DNA of 64,000 nucleotides from Aradus depressus (Eukaryota; Arthropoda; Insecta; Hemiptera; Aradidae). Numbering within the stretch: position 1 is the first letter of the stretch; every line of letters starts with the position of its first letter. Positions 11,041 through 21,545 of this stretch are shown here, piece by piece. Made by a program: the position numbers and the translations under genes. The stretch is from positions 27,785,489 to 27,849,488 of the forward strand of contig OY759224.1 of the NCBI GenBank assembly GCA_963662175.1. Reading direction: 5' to 3'. Below the pieces are notes generated by a model, which was not told the DNA's origin, searched no databases, and saw nothing but the letters and a program-made list of their open reading frames with translations.

Positions 11041-11105
11041 CGTTCAAGTTCGCTATCTTGGGTTTTATCTAGACAGAAGACTGACTTGGAATCCCCACAC
11101 ATAAC
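11041..11105 (+). pseudogene. Jockey-like LINE RT scrap
   Basis: Translates as VQVRYLGFYLDRRLTWNPHT followed by a stop, almost the same as VRYLGLTLDRRLTWNPHT in the LINE at 41996-43032. About 22 codons only; the flanks do not align. Confidence 0.75.
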
Positions 11106-11720
11106 TGAATCTACGGTTTAACCATGCTTACAGAGGGGGTTACAATCAAGAGGGCGAGAAATCGTTATAATTTTGTGGCTCGCTGATATAATAGAAGGTC
11201 GTCTAAGATGAAGCTAGTTTACTGATAATTCTTGTAAAACTTGTTAGATTTGTCGTCTGTCACTTATAAGTAGTTGTTAGAACTTTGTACACGTGTCAAC
11301 TCCACGTGTTGAGGAAGTTAAGTAAAAGTTGAATAGTTAAGTTTCCCCAAGGAACTTTAGGATATTGTTGTTAAAGAAATCTAAGTAGTTATTGTATTAA
11401 TATAGATATTAATAGCATAAAGACGACACCTATTGATTTTCATCCATATGGTCCAAAGGGAATAAGGGAGGAGGCTTAACGCAAAAAGTGCCGTTGTAAT
11501 GAAATTTTATAGGTAAGGAAATTAAAAATGGCGATTTCCTTCGAGTTGGTTTACTTTTTTTATTTGCTAAAATGTTTATAAACAATTAGTATAACTATTC
11601 TTTTATAGTTAGTATAAAGCAATTGGCTGAAGTGTTAACAACATTTTTTTAATAATTAAAAAATGGAAAGTTTTTGCGCCGAATGAAGTGCTTTTAAATC
11701 AGTTACAAAAATAATGTATA
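11106..11720. other. AT-rich spacer with a CR scrap
   Basis: At about 11420-11530 there is GACGACACCTATTGATTTTCATC and an AAAGGGAATAAGGGAGGAGG block, which are CR monomer parts. The rest is unassigned. Confidence 0.45.
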
Positions 11721-11724
11721 CACT

Positions 11725-12237
11725 CTTAATCCCCAGGAACTTTGCTCAATCTGTAATAAAAATGAATTGGAAGACGTATACCAGCTGTTAATATCCTGTC
11801 CGATATACTCCCCCATTAGAAGCCACTTCCTGCCTCAGTGTCAGTATAGACCGATCCAACTTTCATACATTACTCCTGACCCATAATAAGAATGAGAGCT
11901 CAAACATTTTCTATTATTTAATCACCGCTTTGAAACTTAGATCATTCATTGTTAACGAATAATGTATTTCAACTGACATATTATATTGATATTCATCCCC
12001 ACTCCATATTTACTCTGTTACATTATTATTATTATTATTAATTTGTAATTACTTTTTTTATTTATTTATGTTATTTATTTAGTTTGTTAAAGGTTCCTTT
12101 CTTTATATAGGCATGTCATTATTGTTTTATATGTGTCATTATTATTTTATATGTGTCATTATTATTTTAATATTGTAAAAGTAATGGTCACTGACTCAAT
12201 TGTATAGGGATGATCCTTTTAAACAATAAAAAAAAAC

Positions 12238-12275
<38 letters not shown>
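11725..12275 (+). pseudogene. LINE W: C-terminal zinc knuckle and (TTA)n-tailed 3' UTR
   Basis: The frame near 11735-11880 gives ELCSICNKNELED, YQLLISCPIY and LPQCQYRP, then stops. This is the LINE C-terminal zinc knuckle with the expected His replaced by Gln. The 3' UTR ends ACAATAAAAAAAAAC followed by (TTA)n at 12238-12275. A Helitron has inserted in that microsatellite tail. Related in layout to LINE V at 960-1965. No RT core is present. Confidence 0.65.
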
Positions 12276-12276
<1 letters not shown>

Positions 12277-13133
12277 CTATATTAATAAAGCTGAAACGGG
12301 GTTTGTTTGTTTGTATGTTTGTTCCAGTATCACGCCCAAACGGCTGGACAGATTTTTATGAAACTTCCCATGTAGCATCCTTTTGAGCCCGATTGACTAA
12401 TAGGCTAGTGGCGTCCCAAAATTTTGAACGGGAGGGGGGGTTGTGGGGGGGGCCTAAGTATAAATATAGCGCTAACTCTTTAACGGTTGGTCGGATTGTC
12501 ACGAATTTCACATGTAGTGGTAGTAACTATCTATTCGCTGTGGGGTCCGCTGTTGCAAGGCATTTACTAGCTGCGATGCTCAGCGTTCCTAATATCGTAC
12601 TAGCTGTGGGGTCCGATGTTGCAACACACTTACTAGCTGTGATGCCCAACGTTCCTAACTTCGTACTAGCTGTGGGGTCTGCTTTTGCAAGGCACATACT
12701 AGATCTGGTGCCCAGCGTTCCTAACTACGTACTAACTGTGGTGTCCGCTGTTGCAAGGCACTTAATACCTATAGTGCCCAACGTTCCTAACTTCGTACTA
12801 GCTGTGGGGTCCGCTGTTGCAAGGCACATACTAGCTGTGGTCACAAGCGTTCTTTAGTAAGCACTGGCTAGGATGTCCAGCGATGCTAAGTATTAACTAG
12901 CTCTGGTTTCCACCGTTGAAAGGCGCATACTAACTGTGGTGCCCAGAGGTCCCAAAAACTTACTAGCGTTACTATAATTGAAGGACTATAAGCCTTATTC
13001 CATATGAATAATTCATTAATTATTATTGAAAATTATAACATCAAGATTGTACTGTTGAAGAACTGAATAGACTTGTAGAAGATATTGGGAGAAAAGTCAA
13101 AGTTCCCCGGACAACGCCGGGTATTACTGCTAG
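12276..13133 (+). mobile_element. Non-autonomous Helitron, about 858 bp
   Basis: Starts TCTATATTAATAAAGC, preceded by A; ends with the hairpin CCCGG-ACAACG-CCGGG, then TATTACTG and CTAG, followed by T. TC start, CTRR end, a hairpin about ten bases before the end and insertion between A and T are the Helitron hallmarks. The 5' part (GGGGTTTGTTTGTTTGT, then CACGCCCAAACGGCTGG) is a familiar leader of such elements in animals. No Rep/helicase ORF. The interior carries a 66-bp tandem repeat (12530-12965). Confidence 0.85.
12530..12965 (+). repeat. 66-bp tandem repeat inside the Helitron
   Basis: About 6.5 diverged units with core TGTGGGGTCCGCTGTTGCAA and GTGCCCAACGTTCCTAAC. Because 66 is a multiple of three, five units stay open in one frame (12393-12857), giving repeats like AVGSAVARHLLAVVPNVPN; this frame is probably a by-product of the repeat and not a gene. 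Confidence 0.9.
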
Positions 13134-13149
13134 TTATTAATAAACTGCA

Positions 13150-14128
13150 GCACAAACTTACTATTTGCTATTGGAAGTCTATAATGAACATGCTCCTTCC
13201 TAAAACACTTGCGAAAGATGGTTTAAGAGAGTTCAAAAATTTTGAATTTGATGTCAAGGACAAGGAACGTTCAGGACAGCCAAAAAAATGTGAAGACTCG
13301 GAATTGGAAGCATTACTAAACGACAATCCACGTCAGACACTTAAAGTATTGGCAGAAACATTAAATGTTGATCGATCAACAATTGGTAAACATTTATATG
13401 CTATGGGCATGGTTCAAAAACTTGGGAATTGGGTGCGAAACGCAGACCAGGATGGGTGAACCCAGTGCACCGACACCAAAACGGAATATCCATGCGTCAA
13501 AGATAATGTTCTGTATCTGGTACGACCAGAAGGGCGTAATATATTATGAGCTGCTGCAACCGTCTGAAACCATTACTGACCGATATCGACTGCAATTAAA
13601 AGTTTAAAGTAAGCAAGTTTAAAGCGAGCTCGCAACGAGAAGCGACCGGAATTTGAGAATAAACATGAACATGTGATTTTACTTCATGGGGGCCGGTAGT
13701 TCAGTGGTATGCGTGCTTGACTTCTGAGCTCAAGGTTGTGGGTTCGTAGCCCGACCGAGGCCCTTAGTTTATTTTATCTGGGAGGTAAAAAAAACTTAAG
13801 CACGCCGTCCTTCGGATGGGACGTTAAGCGATGGTCCCGAGCCTGTACGATGTCAGGTACTCGTTAAAGACCCCTACCCTAGGTGAATAAAAATTTAGGG
13901 TAGGCAAAATTTAGGACTCCCACAGTAGAGTCGGGCTCATGTCCACCAGAGTGACGATAGAGCGCTCTGGTAGTAGGCGATATGACCTCGTTGTTAAAGC
14001 CCGGGCATGAATCATAAAACCTAACCTAACTTCATGACAATGCCAGATCACATGTTAGAAAATCTGTGAAAAACTACTTTCAAGGAGTTAACTGGGAAAT
14101 TCTACTGCGGCCGCCTTATCATTAATTT
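13150..14128 (+). pseudogene. mariner transposase relic, interrupted by a SINE
   Basis: Conceptual translation across frame breaks shows FDVKDKERSGQPKKCED, then a helix-turn-helix region (LKVLAETLNVDRSTIGKHLY, MGMVQKLGNWV), a large internal loss, PTPKRNIHASKIM, IWYDQKGVIYYELLQP, and after the SINE VILLHDNARSHV and VNWEILLRPPYH. These are standard mariner transposase blocks; the HDNAR motif contains an aspartate of the DD(34)D triad, but the first catalytic region and the C-terminus are missing or broken. A normal mariner transposase is about 345 residues; little more than half is left. A full SINE-A (13689-14028) splits HDNAR with an 8-bp duplication. Confidence 0.88.
13689..14028 (+). mobile_element. 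SINE-A inserted in mariner
   Basis: Complete head, body and ATAAAACCTAACCTA tail. Target-site duplication ACTTCATG at 13681-13688 and 14029-14036; removing the SINE and one repeat restores the mariner frame around HDNAR. Confidence 0.95.
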
Positions 14129-14620
14129 CTGGGTAAATCAACTGTTGATTCGAAACTTTTGAAATTTTTAGTTTACTTTTACTCTTGTGCTTCACACCTT
14201 CGTAGGTCGTTGCTGTTGAAGGACAGTCTAAGACAGGCTCACCTGATCCACCTGTCTTGATTACAGGACAGACTGCTCCTTCTAAGATGTGTCCTCCTTA
14301 CCCCATGATGAGAGGAGGGTGGAACCCGAGCACTCCCCTCCCAGAGAGAGTTAGGTTACTTTAGATCATCCCTTCCTCTTCACCCTTAGCCAAACTGTAA
14401 GTAGAGATCACAAGTTGGACGTCCTGAGTGGTGGGAGAAAGAGAGAGCCGTTTGCCCTTATCGCTTCACTGTAGATCCTCCCTCACAGTGTTTAAGTCGT
14501 GACAACTTAACTTACACATGGACTTCTCAATACTCGTACTACATTTTGTGACGAAATGACGACTTCAGCTCCCTCTTCTAATCACCCCTTGCCTCTGGCA
14601 AAAAATTAATAGGTGTCGTT
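14129..14620. other. Unassigned, GC-richer unique-looking region
   Basis: CT/AG-rich sequence with moderate GC. No ORF over 60 codons with family features, no terminal repeats seen. Could be a remnant of an unknown element or host noncoding DNA. Confidence 0.4.
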
Positions 14621-14624
14621 CTTA

Positions 14625-15005
14625 TTGGGATATACTCATTATCGTGTTCATAAGCACACAGACAGAAAGGGAAAAAAAGATCAGAGGGGGCTCAACTCAA
14701 AAATTGCAATAACTGCCGATGTAATGAAGGTATCAACATAAAATTTCATACTTAAATTAAAACCTATCTGGATGGCATCTATCAATTTTCACAGAAATCG
14801 GTCGAAAGGAAGGGATTGATCAGAGAAGAGGGCCTTAATAACTGTCGGTGTAATGAATGTATCGACTCAAAATTTAGTATGAAGATTTGGAAGCCACTGT
14901 CTAAGTCAAATATTGATTATTAGCCCAGACGGTCGATTTGGCTGGGGAAGTGCATAGCCAATGATTCACCGACAATTTTTTTAAATTGTTGACTTATCAG
15001 AAAAC
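14625..15005. repeat. CR composite repeat, two monomers plus end
   Basis: CAGAGGGGGCTCAACTC, AATAACTGCCGATGTAATGAA, a second AATAACTGTCGGTGTAATGAATG and the end signature CATAGCCAATGATTCACCGAC. Confidence 0.75.
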
Positions 15006-15461
15006 AAGAAATTCTGATGATGCCTCAACTTCGAATTTCTGAATTTCTCTGACAGCTGGGGAAGTACAACAGTTTCCAGGTTTTCCTTATCAGAGAATGG
15101 AAGGACGGAAGGGAAGACCCAGTCACACCCCCCCCCCCCCCCCCCACCACCCCCCGTCACTATGGTCCTCTTTGGTCCTGACTTACCTGAGCCTGGGGTT
15201 CACTGATCCCGGATCTACCCCCTCTCTCGTCTCCCACTCAGACTACCTACCACAACGTGTGTGTGTGTGTGTGTGTGTCTGGGTGCTCGTGTCAACACAT
15301 TCAAAGTATACAAACACAGACACGGGCCCCTAGAACAACACATAGACTCATAATCACACACCCAAAACCAACTTATACAAAGTAGGCGAGAACTTTTATT
15401 CTTATACGATTAATAACTTCTAAGTTGAGAAACGCGGACATATTGTGGAAACTTGTAATAA
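15006..15461. other. Low-complexity region with C-run and GT microsatellite
   Basis: A run of about 20 C with a few A lies at 15128-15155 and a (GT)n at 15258-15279. The 78-codon plus frame across it is composed of this low-complexity DNA and is not considered a gene. Confidence 0.6.
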
Positions 15462-15665
15462 ATAAATAAAACAAACTTATTTTTGAAATATTGTCTATTC
15501 CACTAAAGATATATATACATATATAACTACCGGTTTCGGCTTTATACCATCGTCAGGTCTAGTTATGAACCTGACGATGGTATAAAGCCGAAACCGGTAG
15601 TTATATATGTATATATATCTTTAGTGGAATAGACAATATTTCAAAAATAAGTTTGTTTTATTTAC
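15462..15665. mobile_element. Penelope-derived head-to-head palindrome P2
   Basis: Arms 15462-15558 and 15569-15665 are nearly perfect inverted copies with a 10-base spacer. Each arm ends in AAAATAAGTTTGTTTTATTTA outward and holds a hammerhead-like core inward, the same layout as P1, P3 and P4. No internal ORF. Confidence 0.75.
15571..15599 (+). ncRNA. Hammerhead ribozyme-like motif H2
   Basis: CTGACGA, extra T, stem II GGT/GCC with ATAAA loop, GAAA (15590-15593), self-complementary ACCGGT, then A. Core residues match CUGANGA and GAAA; stem II is only three pairs including a G-U. The mirror copy is on the minus strand at about 15528-15556. Confidence 0.55.
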
Positions 15666-15736
15666 TTATACGATTAGTATAATGAAGTATTGTAATTGCG
15701 CAAAAATCCGAGATCGAGTTCTCCATTGAACTGTTG

Positions 15737-15911
15737 ACCTGTACGATGTCAGGTACTCGTTAAAGACCCTTAATAAAAATTAAAGATAGGCAAAATTTAG
15801 GACTCTCATAGTAGAGTCTCATATCCACCAGAGTGACGAAAGAGCGCTCTGGTAGTAGGCGATATGAGCTCGTAGTTAAAGCCCGGGCATGAGTCACAAT
15901 AACTAACTGAA
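15737..15911 (+). mobile_element. SINE-A, 3' half
   Basis: Begins GTACGATGTCAGGTACTCG and ends GAGTCACAATAACTAACT. Head missing. Confidence 0.9.
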
Positions 15912-16009
15912 AAAAAAAAAATCCAGTAACCGTAGACGTTCCAGAGCCTGCACGATGTCAACCTGGTTAGGCACCATTTAGGACTCCCACAGTGTAACTA
16001 ACAGAGAAG

Positions 16010-16075
16010 ATATAAGATTATTGAGTGCTTAGGACTCTAGGTGTATACGCCATCCCACTCAATCTTGTCCACTGT
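16010..16075 (+). repeat. 3' end fragment related to LINE X
   Basis: ATTGAGTGCTTAGGACTCTAGGTG and TACGCCATCCCACTC match the 3' end of LINE X at about 21195-21238 (ACTGGATGCTTAGGTCC, ATACGCCAGCCCACC). Confidence 0.5.
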
Positions 16076-16239
16076 ATAGTGATAGGTTAGTTCAGAGTTT
16101 GTATACCAGATGGCATGGTCGCCTCAATGCACTTATTACCTCTGTATTGCTATAAGTATTTTACCTAACTATATGAAGTATGGAGGAAGAATTGGTCAGA
16201 TGATTCCAAATATGAATGAAAAAAAAAGTAGGTGAATCA

Positions 16240-16735
16240 CGAATTAATCAATTAACTTTTCGTTCCCCCTCCAAAACCAGAGCTAATAATCAATAGTTGA
16301 CTTTGTGTCGATAAATTTATTGTATCGGCAATTTTTAGGGTTTTTGAATTGAGCCCCCTCCCCTGAACCCTCCTTCCCTTCAGCCGATATAGCTGAAGTT
16401 TAATAAGGTATGTCCTCATTGCGTTTTTACTTTAAATATAAAATTTCATACGATACAAGCATTATTTCATCAGTTATTAGAGTATTTGAGTTGAGCCCCC
16501 CACCCAAACCTCCCTTTCCATCGGCCGATTCCGCTGAAAATCAATATGTGTTCTGCTTACGGGGTTTCGTGTCGATACATTTATTCTATCGGGAGTTATT
16601 GTTGTTCACAGACACACAGACATTTTCTTTGCATATTTGTAATCTCGAGGTCGGAAAACTACTTATATATATACATATATATATATTTTGTGTAGCTGGG
16701 GAAATAAAAACATGTCGGTGAATCAAATCTCCCTC
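16240..16735. repeat. CR composite repeat
   Basis: Two monomers with GAGCCCCCTCCCC, CCGATATAGCTGAAG and a second GAGCCCCCCACCC, followed by the GTTCACAGACACACAGACA block. The 103-codon frame at 16410-16721 lies in this repeat and has no family match. Confidence 0.7.
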
Positions 16736-17146
16736 CAAAAAAATGGACTGAAAATCGATAGTTTTTGGAGTTCTGAATGTTCAAATTAAACTTTGTGTCG
16801 ATATATTCATTTTATCGATAGTTATCGTACTCACAGACATAGACAGCAATCTATATCCACCTTGCGACCAGATCTAAAGAGAAAACATTGATAACAAATT
16901 AAACTGATATATAAACTGTGCTCATGTGTCAACTGTTGAATATTAGGGCAGACAGTTGATTGGTTTTGGAGGGAGCGAAATGTTAATTAATTAATTCTTT
17001 CTGGGGAAGTACATTGCCGGTGATTCACCAACGAATTTTTTAAATATATTTTTATTATCGGTAGTTTTTTTTTTATTGAAAAGGATAAAAATAAAGAAAT
17101 AGAAAAAAATCTTGGTACAAGAAAGTCCTGTTATGGCCACATGAGT

Positions 17147-17345
17147 TAGTTACTTATTATGAATCATGCCCGGGCTTCAACTACAAGGTCAATCGCCTAC
17201 CACCAGAGCGCTCTTTCGTCACTCGAAATTACTATGTGAGTTCTAAAATTTAATTCACCTAGGATAGGGTATGCTTACGTTTATTTTACCTCCCAGATAA
17301 CTTCAGGTTTCGAACCCGCGATCTTGAGCTCACTAAGCGTGCCCC
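17147..17345 (-). mobile_element. SINE-A, internally deleted, left arm copy
   Basis: Minus-strand SINE-A with ATAAGTAACTAAC-type tail, missing a central part. Its mirror is 17640-17931. Confidence 0.85.
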
Positions 17346-17639
17346 CTCTAATTCACCTCTTCCCTTTTTGCCGACTCCCCTAAAAATCGATAGGTGTTGT
17401 CCTCATGAGGTTTTGGTCACACATATTAAATTTTGTGTCGATATATTCATTCTATCGAGAGTTATCGTACTCACAGACACACACAGACATAGACAGCAAT
17501 GTCTGTGTGTCTGTGAACACGATAACTTTCCATAGAAACGATATATAGATACTAAATTTTATATGTTAACCCAAAACCCCATGAGGACAACAGCTATCGA
17601 TTTTTAGGGGTCGGCAGAAGAGGATGAGTGAATCAGAGG

Positions 17640-17931
17640 GGGCACACTTAATGAGCTCAAGATCGCGGGTTCGAAACCCGGTCGCTGCCCTTAGCTTATT
17701 TTATCTGGGAGGTAAAATAAACGTAAGCATATCCTTTTTCGGATGGGACGTTGAGCGATGGTCCCGAGCCTGTACGGTGTCAGAGTTACTAGTTAAAGAA
17801 CTCTATCCTAGGTGAATAAAAATTAAGGATTCACATAGTAGTTTCGAGTGACGAAAGAGCGCTCTGGTAGTAGGCGATTGACCTTGTTGTTAAAGCCCGG
17901 GCATGAATCATAATAAGTAACTAACTCATGT
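17640..17931 (+). mobile_element. SINE-A, right arm copy
   Basis: Starts GAGCTCAAGATCGCGGGTTC, with B box GGGTTCGAAACCC, and ends AATAAGTAACTAACT. The very head is lost. Mirror partner of 17147-17345. Confidence 0.88.
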
Positions 17932-18300
17932 AGCCATTACAGGACTTCTTGTACCAAGATCTTTTTCTATTTCTTTATTTATATCCTTTTTTTAAAAAAA
18001 AAAAAAAAGAACTACCGATAATAAAAATATATTTAAAAAAGTCGTCGGTGAATCACCGGCAATGTACTTCCCCAGAAAGAATTAATTAATTAACATTTCG
18101 CTCCCTCTCCACAACCAATCAACTGTCTGTGCTAATATTCAACAGTTGGCACATGAGTACAGTTTATATATCAGTTTAATTTGTTATTAATGTTTTCTCT
18201 TTGAATCTGTTCGCAAGGTGAATATAGATTGCTGTCTATATCTGTGTGTGTCTGTGAGTACGATAACTATCGATAAAATGAATATATATCATGAATAAAT

Positions 18301-18480
18301 CGGCACATGTTAAGGAGGAACCAGATGGTAGAAACTCGACTCAAAAGTCCTTATAATGAATGTATCGATAGGAAATTTAGTATAAGTATTCAGATGTGCC
18401 TGATAATTAAGACACCTCTTGATTTTTAATTAAATCAATGATTAATTCGTGCTGGGGAAGTTGACAGCCGGTGATTCACT
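18301..18480. repeat. CR composite repeat end
   Basis: GTATCGATAGGAAATTTAGTATAAG and the terminal CAGCCGGTGATTCACTT. Confidence 0.65.
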
Positions 18481-18654
18481 TGTGGTTTGTCTACATCAGT
18501 ATGCGTCTCATGGACCTCTCTTCCCGAAAGTTCTGAATAATAGATCACACTGCTCCTACTCCTTTGGCATTCCTTCATTTCACGAAAACAACCACACAAC
18601 CGAAGCTTAACTCAGAATAAATAACCATATTCATTCAAAAAACGCAACGAATAA

Positions 18655-18810
18655 TAATAATAATATATATTTCCGTTAAACCAATACATGGTAATAAGAT
18701 ACTTCATAAGAATGTATATATTAAGATAGCTTATAAATTAGAAACATAAACAGATATTAAATCGAGTCTGACATTCACGTGGTTCAGTAATAACAATAAC
18801 ATTATATTTT
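18655..18810 (-). repeat. Family K copy
   Basis: Minus-strand match to the K 3' end: ATATTTCCGTTAAACCAATAC, ATTAAGATAGCTTATAAATTAG, GTCTGACATTCACG; begins with a (TAA)n tail at 18651. Confidence 0.65.
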
Positions 18811-18811
18811 G

Positions 18812-19152
18812 GGGCGCCGGTAGCTTAGTGGTATGCATGTTTGCCTCCTGAGCTCAAGGTTGTGGGTTCGAAACCCGACCGAGGCCCTTAGTTTATTCTA
18901 TCTTGGAGGTAAAATAAACTTAAGCATGCCGTCCTTCGGATGGGACGTTAAGCAATGGTCCCGAGCCTCAGATGTCAGGTACTCGTTAAAGACCCCTACC
19001 CTAGGTGAATATAAAATTTAGGGTAGGCAAAATTTAGGACTCCCACAGTAGAGTCAGGCTCATGTCCACAAGAGTGACACAAGAGCGCTCTGGTAGTAGG
19101 TGATATGACCTCGTAGTTAAAGCCAGGGCCTGAGTCATAATAACTAACTAAT
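18812..19152 (+). mobile_element. SINE-A, full length, ACTA-type tail
   Basis: GGGCGCCGGTAGCTTAGTGG head, B box GGGTTCGAAACCC, tail ATAATAACTAACTAATTAATAAC. Confidence 0.92.
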
Positions 19153-20257
19153 TAATAACTTTATAAAGTAAAATGGAACTAAGAAATAAATATTTGAAAA
19201 TGAATACAAAAATAATAAAATTGATAAATACGAATAAAGAACGACAAAATAACAATATCAAATATAAAAAATAGAAAAAAATAAAATAAAAAACCAATAA
19301 AATAATAAACGAAGAGAAATAAAATAATTGAGCACACATGGAACAAAATATACATTTAAACTAAAAAAAAGAGTATATTCGACAGATCTTATAGACCTTA
19401 AAGGGAAAATCTGTGGGGGGAATTTACCCCAAAAAAATTAAAATACATGTGTTAAATAATTTGGAAATTAAACACAATTGTTTTATTATATATATAGTTA
19501 TTTTATTATTTGTGTACTATGAGAAAAAATACCTATTAGTTTATGGGATTTAATGTTTTCCTGATTCCAAAAATGATCCCCGATATTTGTTCTTATGGGG
19601 TTTTTGGAGTTCGATCCCTGGAAAATATCAAGCAGACTCTCCCTTGACGATCTCATTGGACCTATGTTGTCCAATATAATACTCTCTCCAACCTTGCTGC
19701 CTTGACTCCGGTGTCGCAAAGTCAACAGGACTGACGTATGACCGAGAAAGCAACAGATTAGCGCTGCTTTGCAGAAGAGTCACAACAGTCCATGAGCCTG
19801 TTTTGCTTTGATCAACTTAGCTTCGATTAAACACAGCTTGACTTGATCCACTTGAGCTAACTTTAATTCCTTCAATTTATTTCCTTCGTTGCTTGTGTTT
19901 GGTTCTTGGGCTTTCAGCACCCGACTCCAGTTAAACACTTCACCAATCGTCCCTTCCTCTCTCAATTACACCAACAGGACTAGTTCAATACTTCAATACC
20001 CAATCAACACGTTCCCTTTCACTAAGTGAGCCAGTGGCGGACTTATGGGGATGGAGGCATTACCCCAAACTGCACAGTTTCCAGCTCACTGGCAATCTAC
20101 TTCCCCAGAACGAATTATTTGTATTAACCCCCTGACGTATTATCACGAGATATCTCGGATTTTGCTAATTTGAATCTGAATATTATCCCGAGTGAACTCG
20201 GCTCAAATTTTTTTTATCTGAGTACTATCCCATGTTTGCTCTTAGAAGTTCTTCACA
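19153..20257. other. AT-rich then mixed unassigned region
   Basis: 19153-19500 is A-rich on the plus strand with no signal. 19500-20030 has moderate GC, with short minus frames (19498-19725 and 19780-19965) that match nothing recognised. 20095-20115 has CAATCTACTTCCCCAGAACG, a CR end. Confidence 0.4.
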
Positions 20258-21240
20258 ATGACACATATAGCGCTTCTAGTACAGTCGTCCATCATGCTGA
20301 ACCTCAAAAGGAACGAGCTTAGGCAACTGACTGGAGTTCTCACAGGACACGGTCCGTTCAATAGACACCTACACACTGTGGGAGTCAAGGACAGTCCTAC
20401 CTGGGCTAGATGTGGGGAAGAAGAGAGACTTCATCAAGAGGAAAGATAGCCCGAACTGCTCGTGTGGCGGCATTGAGACTTCAGAACATGTGGTCCTCGA
20501 TTGTCCGCTGTACGATAGGTCTAGGGTAGAGTTGATCCGCGCGACAGGATCATATCTGGGATTGAGCCTGCCGGAGTTGATGACGGAGTCGAACTATCCG
20601 GCGTTCGACCGGTTTGTCACCTCCTGGCGGGAACAGAAAAAGGCCTTTTGACCCAACGCCGGGGGCGTTTGACGGGCCTAGCCTGAATTCTTCCCCCGGC
20701 GACCGCGATGAAGAAGCAGTCCACTCCAACGACCTCGAGCTCTCTCGGCGCCACCTGGCAGCCGCAACCATGGAGGTCTAGGAGCGCCAGTCTGTCCCGT
20801 CAGGGACTAAGGGTTGCCGCTCCCAGACACCCATAGCAACAAATTCTTATTAAAGATACAATTCAGCATTCCACTTCCTCTTCCCCGACGATAATAGCAG
20901 GGCCGGGTGATTGACCGGTGCACCCGTGAAAAAAAAAAATATATGTGGGGAAGAAGACGAAACGGCGGCACACTTCCTGGGCATCTGCTCGGGATATGCA
21001 CGAACGAGATTCTACATCTTTGGTAGAGATGCAATCGCAGAGGAAGACTTTAGAAGATTGGACTATGAGAGCATTCTTAGGGTCATTAAGGAAACTGGAA
21101 GACTGAGCACTCCATGAAGGGCTTGGTTCAGGTAGTATAAACATACAGTTAATATAATAAGGTGGAATCCCAGCGCTTCCAGGGAAGGGATAAGAGCACT
21201 GGATGCTTAGGTCCCTAGGTGTAATACGCCAGCCCACCAT
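20258..21240 (+). pseudogene. LINE X: R1/I-like C-terminal region, split by LINE Y
   Basis: The first part (20258-20424) encodes LNLKRNELRQLTGVLTGHGP, FNRHLHTVGVKDSPT and a start of the zinc knuckle; the second part (20943-21117) resumes CGEEDETAAHFLGIC, then FGRDAIAEEDFRRLD and IKETGRLSTP before a stop. LTGHGPFNRHLH..G...SP.C is the segment after the RNase H domain in R1/I/Loa-like LINE polyproteins, and C-x8-H-x4-C is their terminal knuckle. A short 3' UTR ends near 21240 in ATACGCCAGCCCACC. The two parts are separated only by LINE Y and its target duplication, so LINE X was whole here before that insertion. Endonuclease and RT are absent. Confidence 0.82.
20425..20942 (+). pseudogene. LINE Y: 5'-truncated LINE inserted in LINE X
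   Basis: Encodes KDSPNCSCGGIETSEHVVLD, CPLYDRSRVELIRATGSYL and WREQKKAF before a stop at 20651: the C-terminal knuckle (C-x-C-x7-H-x4-C) of an R1/I-like LINE different from LINE X. A GC-rich 3' UTR (CCCCCGGCGACCGCG at about 20694) ends in poly(A) at 20929-20939. Flanked by a perfect 15-bp duplication ATGTGGGGAAGAAGA at 20410-20424 and 20943-20957. The short, GC-rich insert with intact duplication suggests it is relatively young. Confidence 0.9.
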
Positions 21241-21354
21241 ATATATAAATATATAATATTTATATGAATATACACAATTATCATTCTGACTTCTTAATAG
21301 GCTCATTTTTCTGATGGTTGTTTCCATCAACCTGAAAAAAAAAAAAAAAATGTA

Positions 21355-21545
21355 TTATTAAAAATAATATCTATTTCCGTTCAACCATAACATGACAATA
21401 GGATACATCATAAGAATGTATACATTAAGTTAGATATACAAAGATATTAACTCTAATAAGAGATATTAACTCTAAAGATATTAACTAAACTAATTAGATA
21501 TATAAAGATATTAACTCTTAGACACATGTTATTAGTAATGACAAT
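21355..21545 (-). repeat. Family K copy with internal short duplication
   Basis: TATTTCCGTTCAACCATAACATG and AGAATGTATACATTAAG match K; AAAGATATTAACTC is repeated three times at 21441-21510. Confidence 0.6.

Larger units (their letters stand above)
16740..18300. repeat. Old inverted duplication of about 1.5 kb (CR plus SINE-A)
   Basis: The left half reads outward as the reverse complement of the right half around a centre near 17535 for the SINE part, with arms of about 750 bp. Matching pairs include GAGAAAACATTGATAACAAA / TTTGTTATTAATGTTTTCTC, the CR end GCCGGTGATTCACC / GGTGAATCACCGGC and both SINE copies. Arms have many substitutions and small indels, so it is much older than the palindrome at 22856-25653. 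Confidence 0.8.

Noticed and set aside
15097..15333. 78-codon Pro-rich ORF
   Set aside because: Generated by a poly(C) run and a GT microsatellite.
20863..21330. 155-codon minus ORF over LINE X/Y
   Set aside because: Antisense shadow of the LINE frames, crossing the insertion boundary and TSD.
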